Shown piece after piece: positions 1 through 8,792 of a stretch of 27,512 nucleotides of DNA. Position 1 is the first letter of the stretch; each line of letters opens with the position of its first letter. The notes beneath the pieces are model-generated. The model was not told the DNA's origin and ran no database searches. It saw only the letters and a program-made list of their open reading frames with translations. Source of the stretch: Bondarzewia mesenterica (taxonomy: Eukaryota > Basidiomycota > Agaricomycetes > Russulales > Bondarzewiaceae); the NCBI GenBank assembly GCA_004802705.1, contig SGPL01000444.1:1-27512 (forward strand), read 5' to 3'. The translations under genes and the position numbers were made by a program.

Positions 1-1
1 T

Positions 2-1543
2 GAGGTAGAGTGGCGTCATAACTGGGACGCACTCCTCTATCGCTTTTATGCATCGTCTGCCGATGCCGTCTCAACCGATGTCTTGTGAGTTCTCGAGTGT
101 AGTATCATTTGTTCAGATGTCCTGACTGACGTGACTGTATGTTTTAGACTGGAACAAACGCTGACGTTATCAAGGAATGATATCGTTGATATCACGGACC
201 TTGCTCTTCTGGCGTCAGTGGAGAACACGGTTGCCGAATACGATAACAGAATCTCCACTTCGGCATACACGGCCGCATTATCCCTTCATCTAGATACACA
301 AATGCATGCCCTCGATGCACTCATCCGAGCCGCGAAAGTGCGGCAACAAGTCGCAACCCTCGCTTCTGATCCTGCGAAAATGATGCAAAACATCAAGATA
401 CGTGCGGCCCCGGAGCCTCGGACAGGCAAATGCGACGCCATTCTCGTCATGCCCATATTCGATGCCTTAGGCGAGAGGATCGGTTCGAGCACGGTTGAAG
501 AAAGTCTCCGGGAGAACTTCGCGCTCGTGCAGCGAGCCAAGGATAGCGGAAATGGAGGCCGTGTTGATACCCCCATCTCTGGCCAAGCTCGAAAGATACC
601 ATCAACCCAGCTTTTGAGCGCCGCAAACCAGGAACCATCCAAGAAGGTAGAGGTAGACGAGGTCGGGTACCTCAGAGATATATTTCGGCGCTCCGATTTC
701 TACGCCAAAACGACACCTGCTCTGACAAGTGCGGTCAGTTCGATTCAGACACCCCTCATCGACTCGCATGCGCTTTTACTGCCTACGTTGGTTGTGGAGT
801 ACAAGAAACAGGACTCGGTGACCAAACCTATCAATCAAGGTCGAATGTATCTCGTCTCCGCAGTCACATTTCTGGCCGCCGTTGGGATCACGAATTACCC
901 CGTCTTTGGACTGATCACAGACGGTGCAGACGGAGTGGTCACCTTGGCGTGGTATTCGGAGAAACAAGATGTGCGTGCACACGCGTCCAGGTTTTTTACT
1001 GCTTTGACTGAATATTTTATCTTGCAGAAGATCTATGTCATGGAGCGAAACGTTTGTAAGTTTATCCTCACCAGCCCGCTGCACGCGTTCCAGTTTGCGA
1101 CATTCCTCGTTCGCCTTCGACAATACAACCAGGACCTTCGAGCGTTGTTCAAGGTCAAACAGAAGCTGTTCGTGGAGAAGGCCAGGAAAGGAGAACTTCG
1201 ATCGTGGTCAAAGGCAGCGCAGGCGGCTGAGCTTCAGCAACTCGGAGTGACTCCTATTCCTTTCCTGACAGATGGCGACGCTAAGAGCGGAAACGATGCG
1301 GGCGGCGATTCTACCATCGCTGTGGACAACGCAAAACGCAGCTCAGAGGAAGAGAATTCAAGCAGGGATCTCTCGGATTCGAATGTTGGCCATGCGAATG
1401 ACGACGAGGATCCGGACGGCGGCGCTAATGCGAGCGACGACAACAGACCAACCGAAGGCGCCAGTTCGGACGACAGTGACTATGCAACGCCTTCCGAACC
1501 CGACGATCCTAAGGACCTAAACTATGAGCCACGAAGCAGATGA
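2..1543 (+). CDS. 3' part of a spliced gene, hypothetical protein with PD-(D/E)XK-like core
   Basis: The frame is open from base 2, so the gene begins upstream of the window. Exon 2-84 joins across a 63-base intron (85-147) to exon 148-1543, which ends in TGA; the split codon is TT|A (Leu). A GTG at 131 lies inside the intron and is not a start. The first exon reads as a clean protein stretch (EVEWRHNWDALLYRFYASS). The core at about 760-1000 has an Asp (LIDSH), then LVVEYKK with the Glu codon at 797-799, then GRMYLVSAVTFLAAVGI and VFGLITDG. This D...ExK spacing with following helix and strand resembles PD-(D/E)XK nuclease-fold proteins, and similar orphan proteins are common in Agaricomycetes. 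The last ~90 residues are acidic, Ser/Asp/Glu-rich and probably disordered. It is the only long undamaged reading frame here. The nuclease assignment is inference; a role in DNA cleavage is unproven. Confidence 0.72.
85..147 (+). other. spliceosomal intron, 63 bases
   Basis: The donor is GTGAGT at 85 and the acceptor is TTTTAG ending at 147. A CTGAC branch-point-like sequence lies at 122-126, about 20 bases before the acceptor. Removing it joins two open frames without a stop. Length and signals fit basidiomycete introns. Confidence 0.75.
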
Positions 1544-2140
1544 TTGAGCCCTGCCTTTCCCCCGCTCGCGCACCTGTGAGTATAGTCTACTTGATGACCT
1601 AGACCTTTGATTTAGTGTGCGCGCTCCTGCAGACATGCTGACAACACGAAGAGAAGACTTCCCTTCAGCCAACTCCTTGGATCACGAGAGGACACAGACT
1701 CTTCAATTACAGTACGTACTGCCATGCGACGGTCTCGCTTGCTATCGTTACACGCTTTTACTTCTCTTCTTCACTTTTTTTTGGATACATCATCTCGCTC
1801 TACGTACTATGGACCTACATTCTCCGTTCTTTTCTGCAGCTTTGTCGTCTTGTCTGTGTTAGCATATCATCATGACATCACTTTCTTGCTTTTGCTTTCC
1901 TTGTCATTCTTACTTTCCTTGTCATTCTTACTTTCTAACGAGCAGCCTACTTTTTCCTCTTCGTTTCCTGCGTCTTTTGTTGCATTTGGTAGACAAGCTG
2001 GAAGCACAATTACAATTCATGTCTTAAATCTTTAGAAACTTTGATTTAAGTTTACGTCAACGAAAGTCACGAAGACTATCGACTCGAGACAGCCTCGCAG
2101 AGCCCTGCCCTCGGGCCCACTGCCAGCACGAGTCGGCTCC
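1544..2140. other. intergenic, pyrimidine-rich on the plus strand
   Basis: No convincing coding sequence. The stretch after the stop at 1543 is strongly C/T-rich from about 1735 to 1975, as seen in basidiomycete promoter and untranslated regions. It contains the short 18-base tandem repeat listed separately. I see no clear polyadenylation signal. Confidence 0.5.
1896..1935 (+). repeat. 18-base tandem repeat, about 2.2 copies
   Basis: The unit TTGTCATTCTTACTTTCC occurs at 1901-1918 and again from 1919, with a partial copy before it. It lies inside the pyrimidine-rich intergenic stretch. Most likely replication slippage. Confidence 0.85.
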
Positions 2141-2150
2141 TTAGCTAGTC

Positions 2151-2160
2151 CTATTTAAAA
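2151..2160 (+). promoter_or_regulatory. possible TATA box
   Basis: CTATTTAAAA stands in otherwise GC-rich sequence, about 39 bases upstream of an ATG at 2199. Position and context would suit a core promoter, but the gene downstream is uncertain, so this is tentative. Confidence 0.3.
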
Positions 2161-2197
2161 CCAGCCTACAACGGTGCTTTGAGTTGCGCTCCTTCAC

Positions 2198-2727
2198 AAT
2201 GTGCTCGACAGAGCGACCCGAGAATGGTACTATCGTAACGTACTCTCCGTGCCTCTCCGCGCCCAGTTTCGCACCACGTCGCCAACTCGTCAGAATAGCC
2301 TTCGCCCGTCGAACCGATCTCGCAGCTGCTCCAGCGTCCTCTTCCCGCCTACCTTGCCACTGGACTGTACCCTTTCGTCTCGAACACGGCTTCCAGCCTC
2401 TTACAAGAGGTGTCTAACAGCCCTCTTTTGGAGACCGAACGAGATGACGCTGAAATTCCGGATTCAATGCCTCTGTCGGACGCGTTGAACGTTGTGCTTT
2501 CGACGGTCTGTGAGCTACGCATCCTGGTCAAGGACAAAGGCTACTGCATCAGCGAAAGGGCAGAAAGTATCCCTCGCAAGGGAGACGCGGGATTCTCCGT
2601 AGAGTTTAGTCAGACAAAGGATTGCCTATTATGGCAATGTAAGAACGCGCAGATTTTAGCCGTCACGAGGGATAGTACTGCAAGAATAAAATACAAAGGG
2701 ATTCTGCATAATAAATTCTTACCGTAG
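2198..2727 (+). pseudogene. unrecognised protein fragment in two frames
   Basis: Two protein-like stretches sit in different frames. From 2198, one reads NVLDRATREWYYRNVLSV and on through PLRAQFRTTS. From 2299, immediately after a TAG, a second frame is open to the stop at 2725-2727 and reads PSPVEPISQLLQRPL, then LPAYLATGLYPFVSNTASS and later DDAEIPDSMPLSDALNVVLS. There is no ATG at the head of the second frame, so it would need either an upstream exon (AG at 2297-2298 could be an acceptor) or a frameshift. A third frame has an ATG at 2199 but reads as low-quality protein and stops at 2417. I do not recognise the family. It could be a decayed captured gene fragment or the start of a small spliced gene. 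Confidence 0.3.
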
Positions 2728-3148
2728 ATCCATGATAAAGACTAACTTTGGTCAAGTATGCCTGAAGAAAAAAAAATAAGGATGCACAATAGAATCCACG
2801 AGCAAACATAGTTGGCAAAATGGATTGCCATGCCTCAGCGTCGGCAACGAAACTGTCACTGCAGACGAGTTCGGGTCCGTTCCATACAAATTTTAGTATT
2901 GGGGTCTATTTTCTGCATATAAAATTGTCCTTTGAAGTGTAAGTCAAATATAATCAGGCCAGGTAAGTTACGATTCCTGAAAGGGAAGCGTCACTATTTC
3001 AACGTGACGCAGAATTCGCGACTTACTACGACTAGCCGTAGAATAGTAGGAAAGTTGTAGTCGTACAGGGATATTGTAGCTCCTCCTAGTGGAGCAGTTA
3101 GATGGCTTGATCAATGTGTTGTAGTCTGGCTTATTCGGACGATCTTTT
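2728..3148. other. no gene seen; hairpin and repeated TTGTAG words
   Basis: AT-leaning, non-coding. An A-run lies at about 2767-2776. Near 3022-3046 an imperfect hairpin forms between TACTACG and CGTAGAATAGTA. TTGTAG occurs three times here on the plus strand and again at the start of the module at 3149. Nothing else is identifiable. Confidence 0.5.
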
Positions 3149-3239
3149 GTTTTGTAGCGTGCCTTCATCGGTTAATCGGCATTCGTCTTTACCGGTGAGT
3201 GAGACAACAAACTGACATTAGTAGTTTGACTTGTTGCCC
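3149..3239 (+). repeat. leader-like module, copy A
   Basis: This ~90-base stretch resembles 17782-17870. Shared landmarks in the same order are GTTTTGTAGC, a CTTC-TCGGTT block, ATTC, ACCGGT(G/A)AGTGA and a terminal GTTGCCC. The middle block aligns at roughly three-quarters identity by eye. The GGTGAGTG / GGTAAGTG core looks like a 5' splice donor. Copy A precedes the kinase pseudogene and copy B precedes the EF-3 fragment, so it may be part of an element that carries gene fragments, or a shared 5' leader exon. Confidence 0.5.
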
Positions 3240-3800
3240 GTTCTCCTCCTCCTCCTCCACTGTCTCCTAGCCCCTTCCACAGGACGCCAGACCACGATCA
3301 ATGCTCACCAGAGGACAGAAGAACCCACCTGTGAAAGCATTGCGTGTGCCCCGTCTCGCGTCATTCACCGAACAGGTCGATGGTCGCCCTTCAAAGCTTC
3401 ACCGATGAATTCGACGGTTCATTTATCTTGGACCCTCCTTCCCCAGGTTGACCCTCTCTCTGACTCCTTCTTTTTCTTTCTATCCTCTTTTGTTTCTTAC
3501 AAATTACTCACCAAGTTTTAATTCTCTCCGTGCCTTTTCATGGCTGTCTCAACTGCTTCTGTCCACCCGCTTCCCTCGCCTCTCCCGCCCTGCTCTCCCA
3601 CCCTGCCATCTTCCCTTTCCCACCCAGAACTCAAACTGGACTCATCTATCGCCCTGCTTGCGACCCCGCTGTCCTCACGTCATCCATCTCTTAGCCTCGC
3701 GACACGTCGTCTCAGTCAACCTATATGTGTTTTTGTTGTGCCCATCGCTCCACTGGACTCGGTTGAATGAACCCATATTTCGTTCTCGTCTCCTGTGCAG
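3240..3800 (+). other. pyrimidine-rich promoter or leader-like sequence
   Basis: Strongly C/T-rich with long runs such as CTCCTCCTCCTCCTCC at 3244-3259. Frames are open by composition but the translations are Ser/Pro/Leu-rich noise. TCCTGTGCAG ending at 3800 looks like a splice acceptor just before the kinase remnant, so this could be the promoter and leader intron of the gene from which that remnant derives. Confidence 0.4.
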
Positions 3801-4490
3801 TTCCAGAGGAGGCTCGTCATCATCGACAATGGTACGCATTGTATTTCTTATTTTTGCTGCCTCATTGCACAGGGCTCTCTCGTCTGCCATAATGCTCAAG
3901 GGCGACAGTCATCGCGGCGTCTGCTCTACTCACCCATTGGCCTAGGGCGGAGCCAATTAAGCCCAGAAAGTGAGCGTAATCTACAGGAGCATACCACCTC
4001 TGTCGAGTATGGACGCAATTTTGCCATCAAGCTGTTGTCAAAAGTGAACCTTGATGAGGAAGCTTTGGTTGCATAAATGTTCGAGGTGACTATATGCACC
4101 CTCCTTGTTCAGTCTCATCTCGTTCTGAACATCTGTTATATCAGGCCACTATCCATCAGTCGCTCCCTACCCATCCGAACATCGTCATCCTCCATCAGAC
4201 GCTTGAAACCTCTTCTTATTTACTTCTTTTGCTCAAGTTTGTTCCCGGTGAGGACCTGTTTTACTTCTTGGAACAGGCTCACGATCATTTCGATGTGGAC
4301 CCCTCTGATGACTCTGTCCTATCTTCTTCTCGCACCCCATCGACCCTGAGCATCTTGTCGTCGTTGCATTCAGCTCAAATGCTTTCGTACACTCGCCTTC
4401 ACCTCATCACGTCTATGTTCTCGCAGATGTGCGAAGCCATCGCAGTGTGCCACCTCCATTTTCCATCGTGACATCAAGCCCGGAGCCTAT
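3801..4490 (+). pseudogene. Ran1-like Ser/Thr protein kinase, N-terminal lobe fragment
   Basis: A degenerate kinase N-lobe and start of the C-lobe. VIIDN at about 3820 matches the start of this family. A short intron (3832-3872, GTACGC...CACAG) is possible. The ATP-binding Lys is in FAIKLL (AAG 4029-4031). A stop (TAA 4074-4076) sits where Gln is likely, then MFE and a 59-base intron (4086-4144, GTGACT...ATCAG, phase 0). After the intron come ATIHQSLPTHPNIVILHQ, then FVPGEDLFYFLEQA and a Ser/Thr-rich insert. These features are typical, as I know them, of basidiomycete Ran1/Pat1-type kinases, which regulate meiosis and conjugation. A frameshift at about 4445-4460 separates this from the catalytic loop HRDIKP (4464-4481). 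The homology ends soon after, so activation and substrate lobes are missing. The retained intron shows a DNA-level copy, not a retrocopy. Confidence 0.75.
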
Positions 4491-4600
4491 TCAGTCCCTT
4501 AATATAGTCTAAGATGGACTAGCTGAACCTGCATTCTCGCCGACTAAGACTGACCAGCGGACCTAGGCCCAACTAGTATCTCACCGAGGTTTTACACGAT

Positions 4601-4646
4601 TGGGCCCAACATTTTTAATGAGTTGGTTTGAGACTGTTGGGCCCAG
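4601..4646. repeat. 11-base perfect inverted repeat
   Basis: TGGGCCCAACA at 4601-4611 and its exact reverse complement at 4636-4646, with a 24-base loop. It sits at the head of the 57-base tandem array and shares its GGGCCC core. Confidence 0.85.
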
Positions 4647-4830
4647 CAAGGTGAAGAATAGCATAGGGGGTCCTCAGTGACCGTCTGAGATGGGTGGGCC
4701 CAGCAGAATGCAAATAGCATGAGGGGTCCTCGGTGACCGTCTGAGATGGGTAGGCCCAGTAGAATGCAAAATAGCATAAGGGGTCCTCGGCGACCATCTG
4801 AGATAGGTGGGCCCAGCAGAATACAAAATT
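4639..4830 (+). repeat. 56-57-base tandem repeat, about 3.3 copies
   Basis: Unit starts (GGGCCCAGC or close variant) fall at 4639, 4696, 4752 and 4809. Each unit contains GAATGCAAAATAGCAT, then GGGGTCCTCGGTGACC and CTGAGATGGGT, with scattered point differences. Not coding; a minisatellite. Confidence 0.9.
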
Positions 4831-4857
4831 GTCAAGATATGATATCCGGGTTTCGTG

Positions 4858-5020
4858 CTAGCGAGACAAGAATGAACGGCTCAGTAATTGGGGACAATCA
4901 CTGTAATATATTCAGTACCTAGCGAGACAAGAATGAACGGCTACGGTACATGAGCAAAAGGGCAAACACAACGTAAGGTATAGGTACTCACCTCAGTAAT
5001 TGGGGACAATCACTGAGGTG
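4858..5020 (+). repeat. interleaved direct repeats and a hairpin next to the copia LTR
   Basis: A 24-base block beginning CTAGCGAGACAAGAATG occurs at 4858-4881 and 4919-4942. A 23-base block beginning CTCAGTAATTGGGG occurs at 4880-4902 and 4992-5014. The second copy of the latter lies in a hairpin with 9-base arms (CACCTCAGT 4989-4997, ACTGAGGTG 5012-5020). No gene. Confidence 0.85.
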
Positions 5021-5077
5021 GCACAATGCGCAAATCAGTATAGATAAGACACACGAAGTCGGAGTTCAAACGGTACT

Positions 5078-5443
5078 TGTTGAAGTAAGAGGTCGCCTCA
5101 CTGGATGAGGTGACTGTTGTCATGGCCTGTTATGTCAGATCTCCCAACTCACACTAATTTTCGTGCCTGTACCGGTTCCGGCTTTCCGAGTAGTTTATCA
5201 GTGTCGAGCTGTAGTCGGAGCTCCCTCAGTCGTTTTATTCCCTCCTACGAGACGGACGACTGAGGTGAGCTCCATACTTGATTTTCCCTTACGCTACTCG
5301 TACTTACTGCTACTTGTAGCTTAGTTCTCGTGTTTGCTCGTTCCATAGGTACAGCCAATCCAGTCGTTTTATTCCCTCCTACGAGACGGATGACTGAGCT
5401 TAGTTCTCGTGTTTGCTCGTTCCATAGATCATCTCTCACAACA
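5078..5443 (+). repeat. 5' LTR of the copia element
   Basis: Begins TGTTGAAG and ends CACAACA, and pairs with 10653-11019. It has internal duplications: a 38-base block (5227-5264 and 5361-5398) and a 29-base block (5320-5348 and 5399-5427). A 10-base inverted repeat, CCTCAGTCGT with ACGACTGAGG, spans about 5225-5266. Confidence 0.95.
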
Positions 5444-5455
5444 GGTTATGGGCCC
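5444..5455 (+). other. primer-binding site, half-tRNA (initiator Met) type
   Basis: GGTTATGGGCCC directly follows the LTR. It is the reverse complement of GGGCCCATAACC, the anticodon-arm sequence (anticodon CAU) of eukaryotic initiator tRNA-Met. This matches the known priming mode of Drosophila copia, where a cleaved 5' half of initiator tRNA primes reverse transcription, rather than the tRNA 3' end. Confidence 0.8.
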
Positions 5456-5585
5456 TGCTTGTCGCTATTGAAGATCGGAACATCAAACCTACAGAAAGCT
5501 CTTGTCCTACAAGTCTCACCCCGAGCCTTGACTCACTCGTGAATACTCAAAGGAGAACCGATAAAAATTTCTCCGCCTTAGCAAA

Positions 5586-6551
5586 ATGTCGACTGGGCTT
5601 TCCTCATCCCTTGGGGTGTATATCCTCCCCGAGGCAGAGTGCCTTACGATGGCTAATTGGGCGGATTGGATGCCGCGGGTATATACCGTCTGCCAAGTAC
5701 GAGGGTTAGAGCCTTATTTGCTTGGTACAATACTTCCCCCTTCACAAAATGTTTCCCCGACTGCTCCACTCTCCAACACCAATCCCTGCGCCCTGTACCT
5801 CGCACCCGCCGACGCTGGCACCCGCAGCTGCGGCCGCGCCTGCTGCTGCAGCTACGCTCACCCCTCCAACGCACCTACCTACCGGACCCACACTACCACC
5901 TTCCCAAGCATCGCCTTATGGAGTTGCACCCCTCTCAGCATTCTTCCCTATCTATCCACCAGCTGCCTCTGCTGGGGCCGGCACTCCTGTTACATATGCG
6001 GTGACTGATAGTGAATGGCGCGAGCGCAATACTCTGGCTCGCACGCATATTATCCTCAACGTCGCCGACATCTTGGGCTCAGGGCTGAATACTGCCAGCT
6101 CTGCTGCTGATGCGTGGCGATCCTTGCGAATTGGTTCGAGCTCTGTGACCCAATTGTTGTTCAGGATATGCGTATGCGCCTCGCATCCACTTGGTATGTT
6201 GATGGGACAGTAGTCATGGAGCACTTTAAGACCTTGCGAATGCTCCGTGATACTGCCAATCGTGCCGGTGCAGCAATACCTGAAGGAGAGTTCTGTCAGA
6301 TGGCCCTGATGATATTCCCCGTTGATGGGATCTTGGGGACTGTTGTAATGACTCTCCTCACCTGTCAGGACTCAATGGTAGCCGAATCTGTCCTCTCGTC
6401 ACAAGAGGCACGAATCCGTGCAAGCGCGCTCTGCCGTGCGACTCTCCCTACTATTGGTAACTCCTCGGTTGTGGCAGGAACTGCACTCGTCGCCACCCAA
6501 TGCCCTCGGTGTGGTCATTGTAATAAACTTGGCCACCCAACTGATAAGTGT
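5586..6551 (+). pseudogene. copia Gag, frameshifted
   Basis: Gag forms the retrotransposon particle and binds element RNA. The ATG at 5586 is the first good start after the primer site, and MSTGLSSSLGVYILPEAE with NWADWMPRV follow. The frame is then lost and continues in two others: a Pro/Ala-rich stretch (about 5745-6000, with PAAAAAPAAAATL), then a helical Gag core (from about 6114, including MEHFKTLRMLRDTANRAG). The C-terminal zinc knuckle CGHCNKLGHPTDKC (6510-6551) has the exact C-x2-C-x4-H-x4-C spacing. It is followed at once by TGA, where copia proteins usually have Trp (TGG). Confidence 0.88.
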
Positions 6552-7011
6552 TGAGCGGATGGTGGAGCTGCTGAGCATAAGCGACCTGAATGGTGGGGCA
6601 GACGTCGAAACCGTGGACAGAATGCAGAATCCAATAATACCACTCACCATGATGCCAACCTCGCACTCGGACCCAATGTTGCATTCGTTGCAGGCCACCA
6701 GCCTCCCACAACCACTGGGTTAGCCACCTACAGTGACTCTGGGGCGACGTTCCACTACTTCGCTGATCGGCGGGACTTTGTTACCTATGAACCCTTGTTG
6801 CAACCTGCTGAGGGACGTGCGGCGGGGCCTGGTGGATTCACAGTTGCTGGGAAAGGAACTGTGGTTAAAGATGCTGTTGTCCAGGGGAAGCGCATTACAC
6901 GCACGCTGAGGGCCATCCACATGCCCGATATGGGCCAGAACTTGCTATCGACGCGCCAGTTCGATCGCGAAGGGGGAGCGTGTATGGACAGAAGGCGGGT
7001 GCACTGTTGTT
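6552..7011 (+). pseudogene. copia aspartic protease
   Basis: This continues the frame of the zinc knuckle after the TGA at 6552-6554. ATYSDSGATFHYFADRRDF contains the retroviral-type active site DSGA (Asp codon 6735-6737). MPDMGQNLLSTRQFDREGG, typical of the region after protease, lies at about 6919-6978. The protease matures the Gag-Pol polyprotein in the particle. The frame is then lost at about 7010 and resumes in another at the integrase. With a stop upstream and a frameshift downstream it cannot be made as part of a polyprotein. Confidence 0.88.
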
Positions 7012-8110
7012 ATGGACGCTGCTGGCCGGCGTTTGTTCGAGAGCACAGTTTCCACCTCGGGACTCTACAAAATTCCCCTTTATCGACCCAGCGCTGAAGC
7101 TATCGCACATGCGTGCCTCGACAATGCTCGAACGGTTGATGAGGTCATTGCCCTTTCAGCGTCTCAGGGTAAAGCCACTGATATTGCAACCTGGCACCAC
7201 TGTTTCGGCCATATCGGGATGCAGGCCACCCAGCGTGCGATGAAAGTGGTGGACGGCATGGCTGTTAAGGCTGGAAACACCCCCGACGCTGTCTGTGAAG
7301 ATTGCCTGGCCGGTCGCCAGACTCGGCGTCCTTTCGATGAAGTGGTCGAGCGCGAGACGGAGGTGGGCGAACAAATCCATGGTGATCTCATGGGCCCGAT
7401 GCCCACTGCATCCCTTGGTGGCAAACGCTATGTGTTTGGACTCCGTGACGGCTGCTCTGCATGGGCTACCATTGCCTTCCTTGCTTCCAAAACGGCGGAA
7501 GAGACCCTAGCGGCAGTCAAAGACTTCGTGTCCTGGCTAGAAACCCAAACCGGCCGACCCATCCATCGTGTCCAGACAGATAACGGCACTGAATTTGTAA
7601 ATGACCTGTGGAAGAGGTGGTGTGCAGAGAAGGGAATCATCCATGAAACTAGTGCCCTATACTCGCCTGCACAGAATGGTATGTCAGAACGTGGGAATCG
7701 CACCTGGACAGAACACGCACGGTGCATGATGCACGACGGCGGCATGCCGACTCACCTGTGGGCTGAAGTGCTCGCAACGGCGGCATACATCGGGAACATT
7801 GTCCCATCCGCCCGCAACCCCACCTCCTCTGCATGAGAGGTTATCTTCGGTCAGCGCCCGCATGCTGAACACCTGCGTGCGTATAGGTCCATCACCTACG
7901 CGAAAGTGCCAGATGAGAGGCACACCAAGCTGGATGGGAAAACGGTTAAGTGCCTGCTCGTTGGGTACCACGGACGAGACTCTTAACATCTGTACGAGCC
8001 CGCATCTGGCCATGTCTTCATCTCCCGCGACGTCATGTTTGACGAGGGTCTGGGGCACTGGTCCCGCCCTCCTGTCGCCACTGTCAAGGGGGAGGTGGTT
8101 GAGATAGAGG
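7012..8110 (+). pseudogene. copia integrase
   Basis: Inserts the element cDNA into the host genome. The zinc-binding region is visible (WHHCFGHIGMQATQRAM and CEDCLAGRQTRRPF, about 7190-7335). The catalytic triad has perfect DD35E spacing: Asp 7384-7386 (HGDLMGP), Asp 7579-7581 (QTDNGTEF) and Glu 7687-7689 (MSERG), with 35 residues between the last two. After a TGA at 7834-7836 the same frame goes on with EVIFGQRPHAEHLRAY and VKCLLVGYHGRDS. A TAA follows at about 7987, then LYEPASGHVFISRDVMF, the usual copia integrase C-terminus. The catalytic core is intact at sequence level but the domain end is broken. A low-complexity linker to RT (about 8110-8310) contains further stops. Confidence 0.93.
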
Positions 8111-8309
8111 GTCACACCATTGGCGACAGCGAAGGAGACGCAGAAGCGTTGAGAAACACTGATGCGGCACCTACAAACACAACAAGACCCTAGAACTGCA
8201 GGACCCCAGGCAGCTTCCTAATCCGGACTTACCAGACCCACACACACCGCCGAAACCTGCCACCTCACTCCCTTTACTGCCCAACGCTCCTCGCCAATCC
8301 ACTCACCTC

Positions 8310-8792
8310 ATGCACTCTTCCCGAGCAGCCCAAGAGACTCGCGAATACGAGACCCGTGAAACGCAAGCCCGCCGCATTGGCGACGACTGGGCCGCGGATG
8401 ACCTGATCGTGAATCTCGCGAGTCATGATGGGCCGCTCGCAGATCCTGATTTTGCAGACAGCATACTCACCTTCATCGCTGACACGGCGCGTGCACTCCC
8501 GAAGACCCTGGAGGAGGCCGTGGAGTACCCAGAGCTCTGGCAGGAGGCAATCGAAAAAGAACTCACCAAAATGTGTGAGTACAATGTCTGGGACATTGTA
8601 CCATTGCCAAAAGGTGCCGAACTCATGGACTATCGTTGGGTCTTCGCGGAAAAATTTGATGCTGATGGGAAAGTCACCGGACGTAAGGCGAGGCTAGTCG
8701 GAAAAGGGTACTCGCAGAGATTTGGGGTAAACTTTCTGTGGACGTCGGCTGCTGTTGTTCGTCTCGAGACCGTTCGGACCGCAGTTGTCATG
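8310..8792 (+). pseudogene. copia reverse transcriptase, N-terminal part
   Basis: LPKTLEEAVEYPELWQEAIE and ELTKMCEYNVWDIVPLPKGA lead into YRWVFAEKFDADGKVTGRKA and RLVGKGYSQRFGVNF, the canonical start of the copia RT domain (RVT_2). The frame runs up to VRLETVRTAVVM and then departs into unrelated sequence. The missing residues resume at about 9354, so the domain is split by an insertion. No ATG is needed because this is the interior of gag-pol. Confidence 0.92.

Noticed and set aside
131..147. Start codon of the first gene at 131
   Set aside because: The codon is GTG and lies within a well-formed intron; the upstream exon is open to the window edge.
960..1030. Extra short intron ending TCTTGCAG in the first gene
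   Set aside because: The donor would be GTTTTT and the length under 40 bases; the frame is open and protein-like through it.
3448..3945. 165-residue reading frame over the C/T-rich region
   Set aside because: Ser/Pro/Leu-rich translation forced by pyrimidine bias, and it overlaps the kinase remnant in a different frame.
5653..5874. Arg/Cys-rich minus-strand frame opposite Gag
   Set aside because: Shadow of the Pro/Ala-rich Gag segment.
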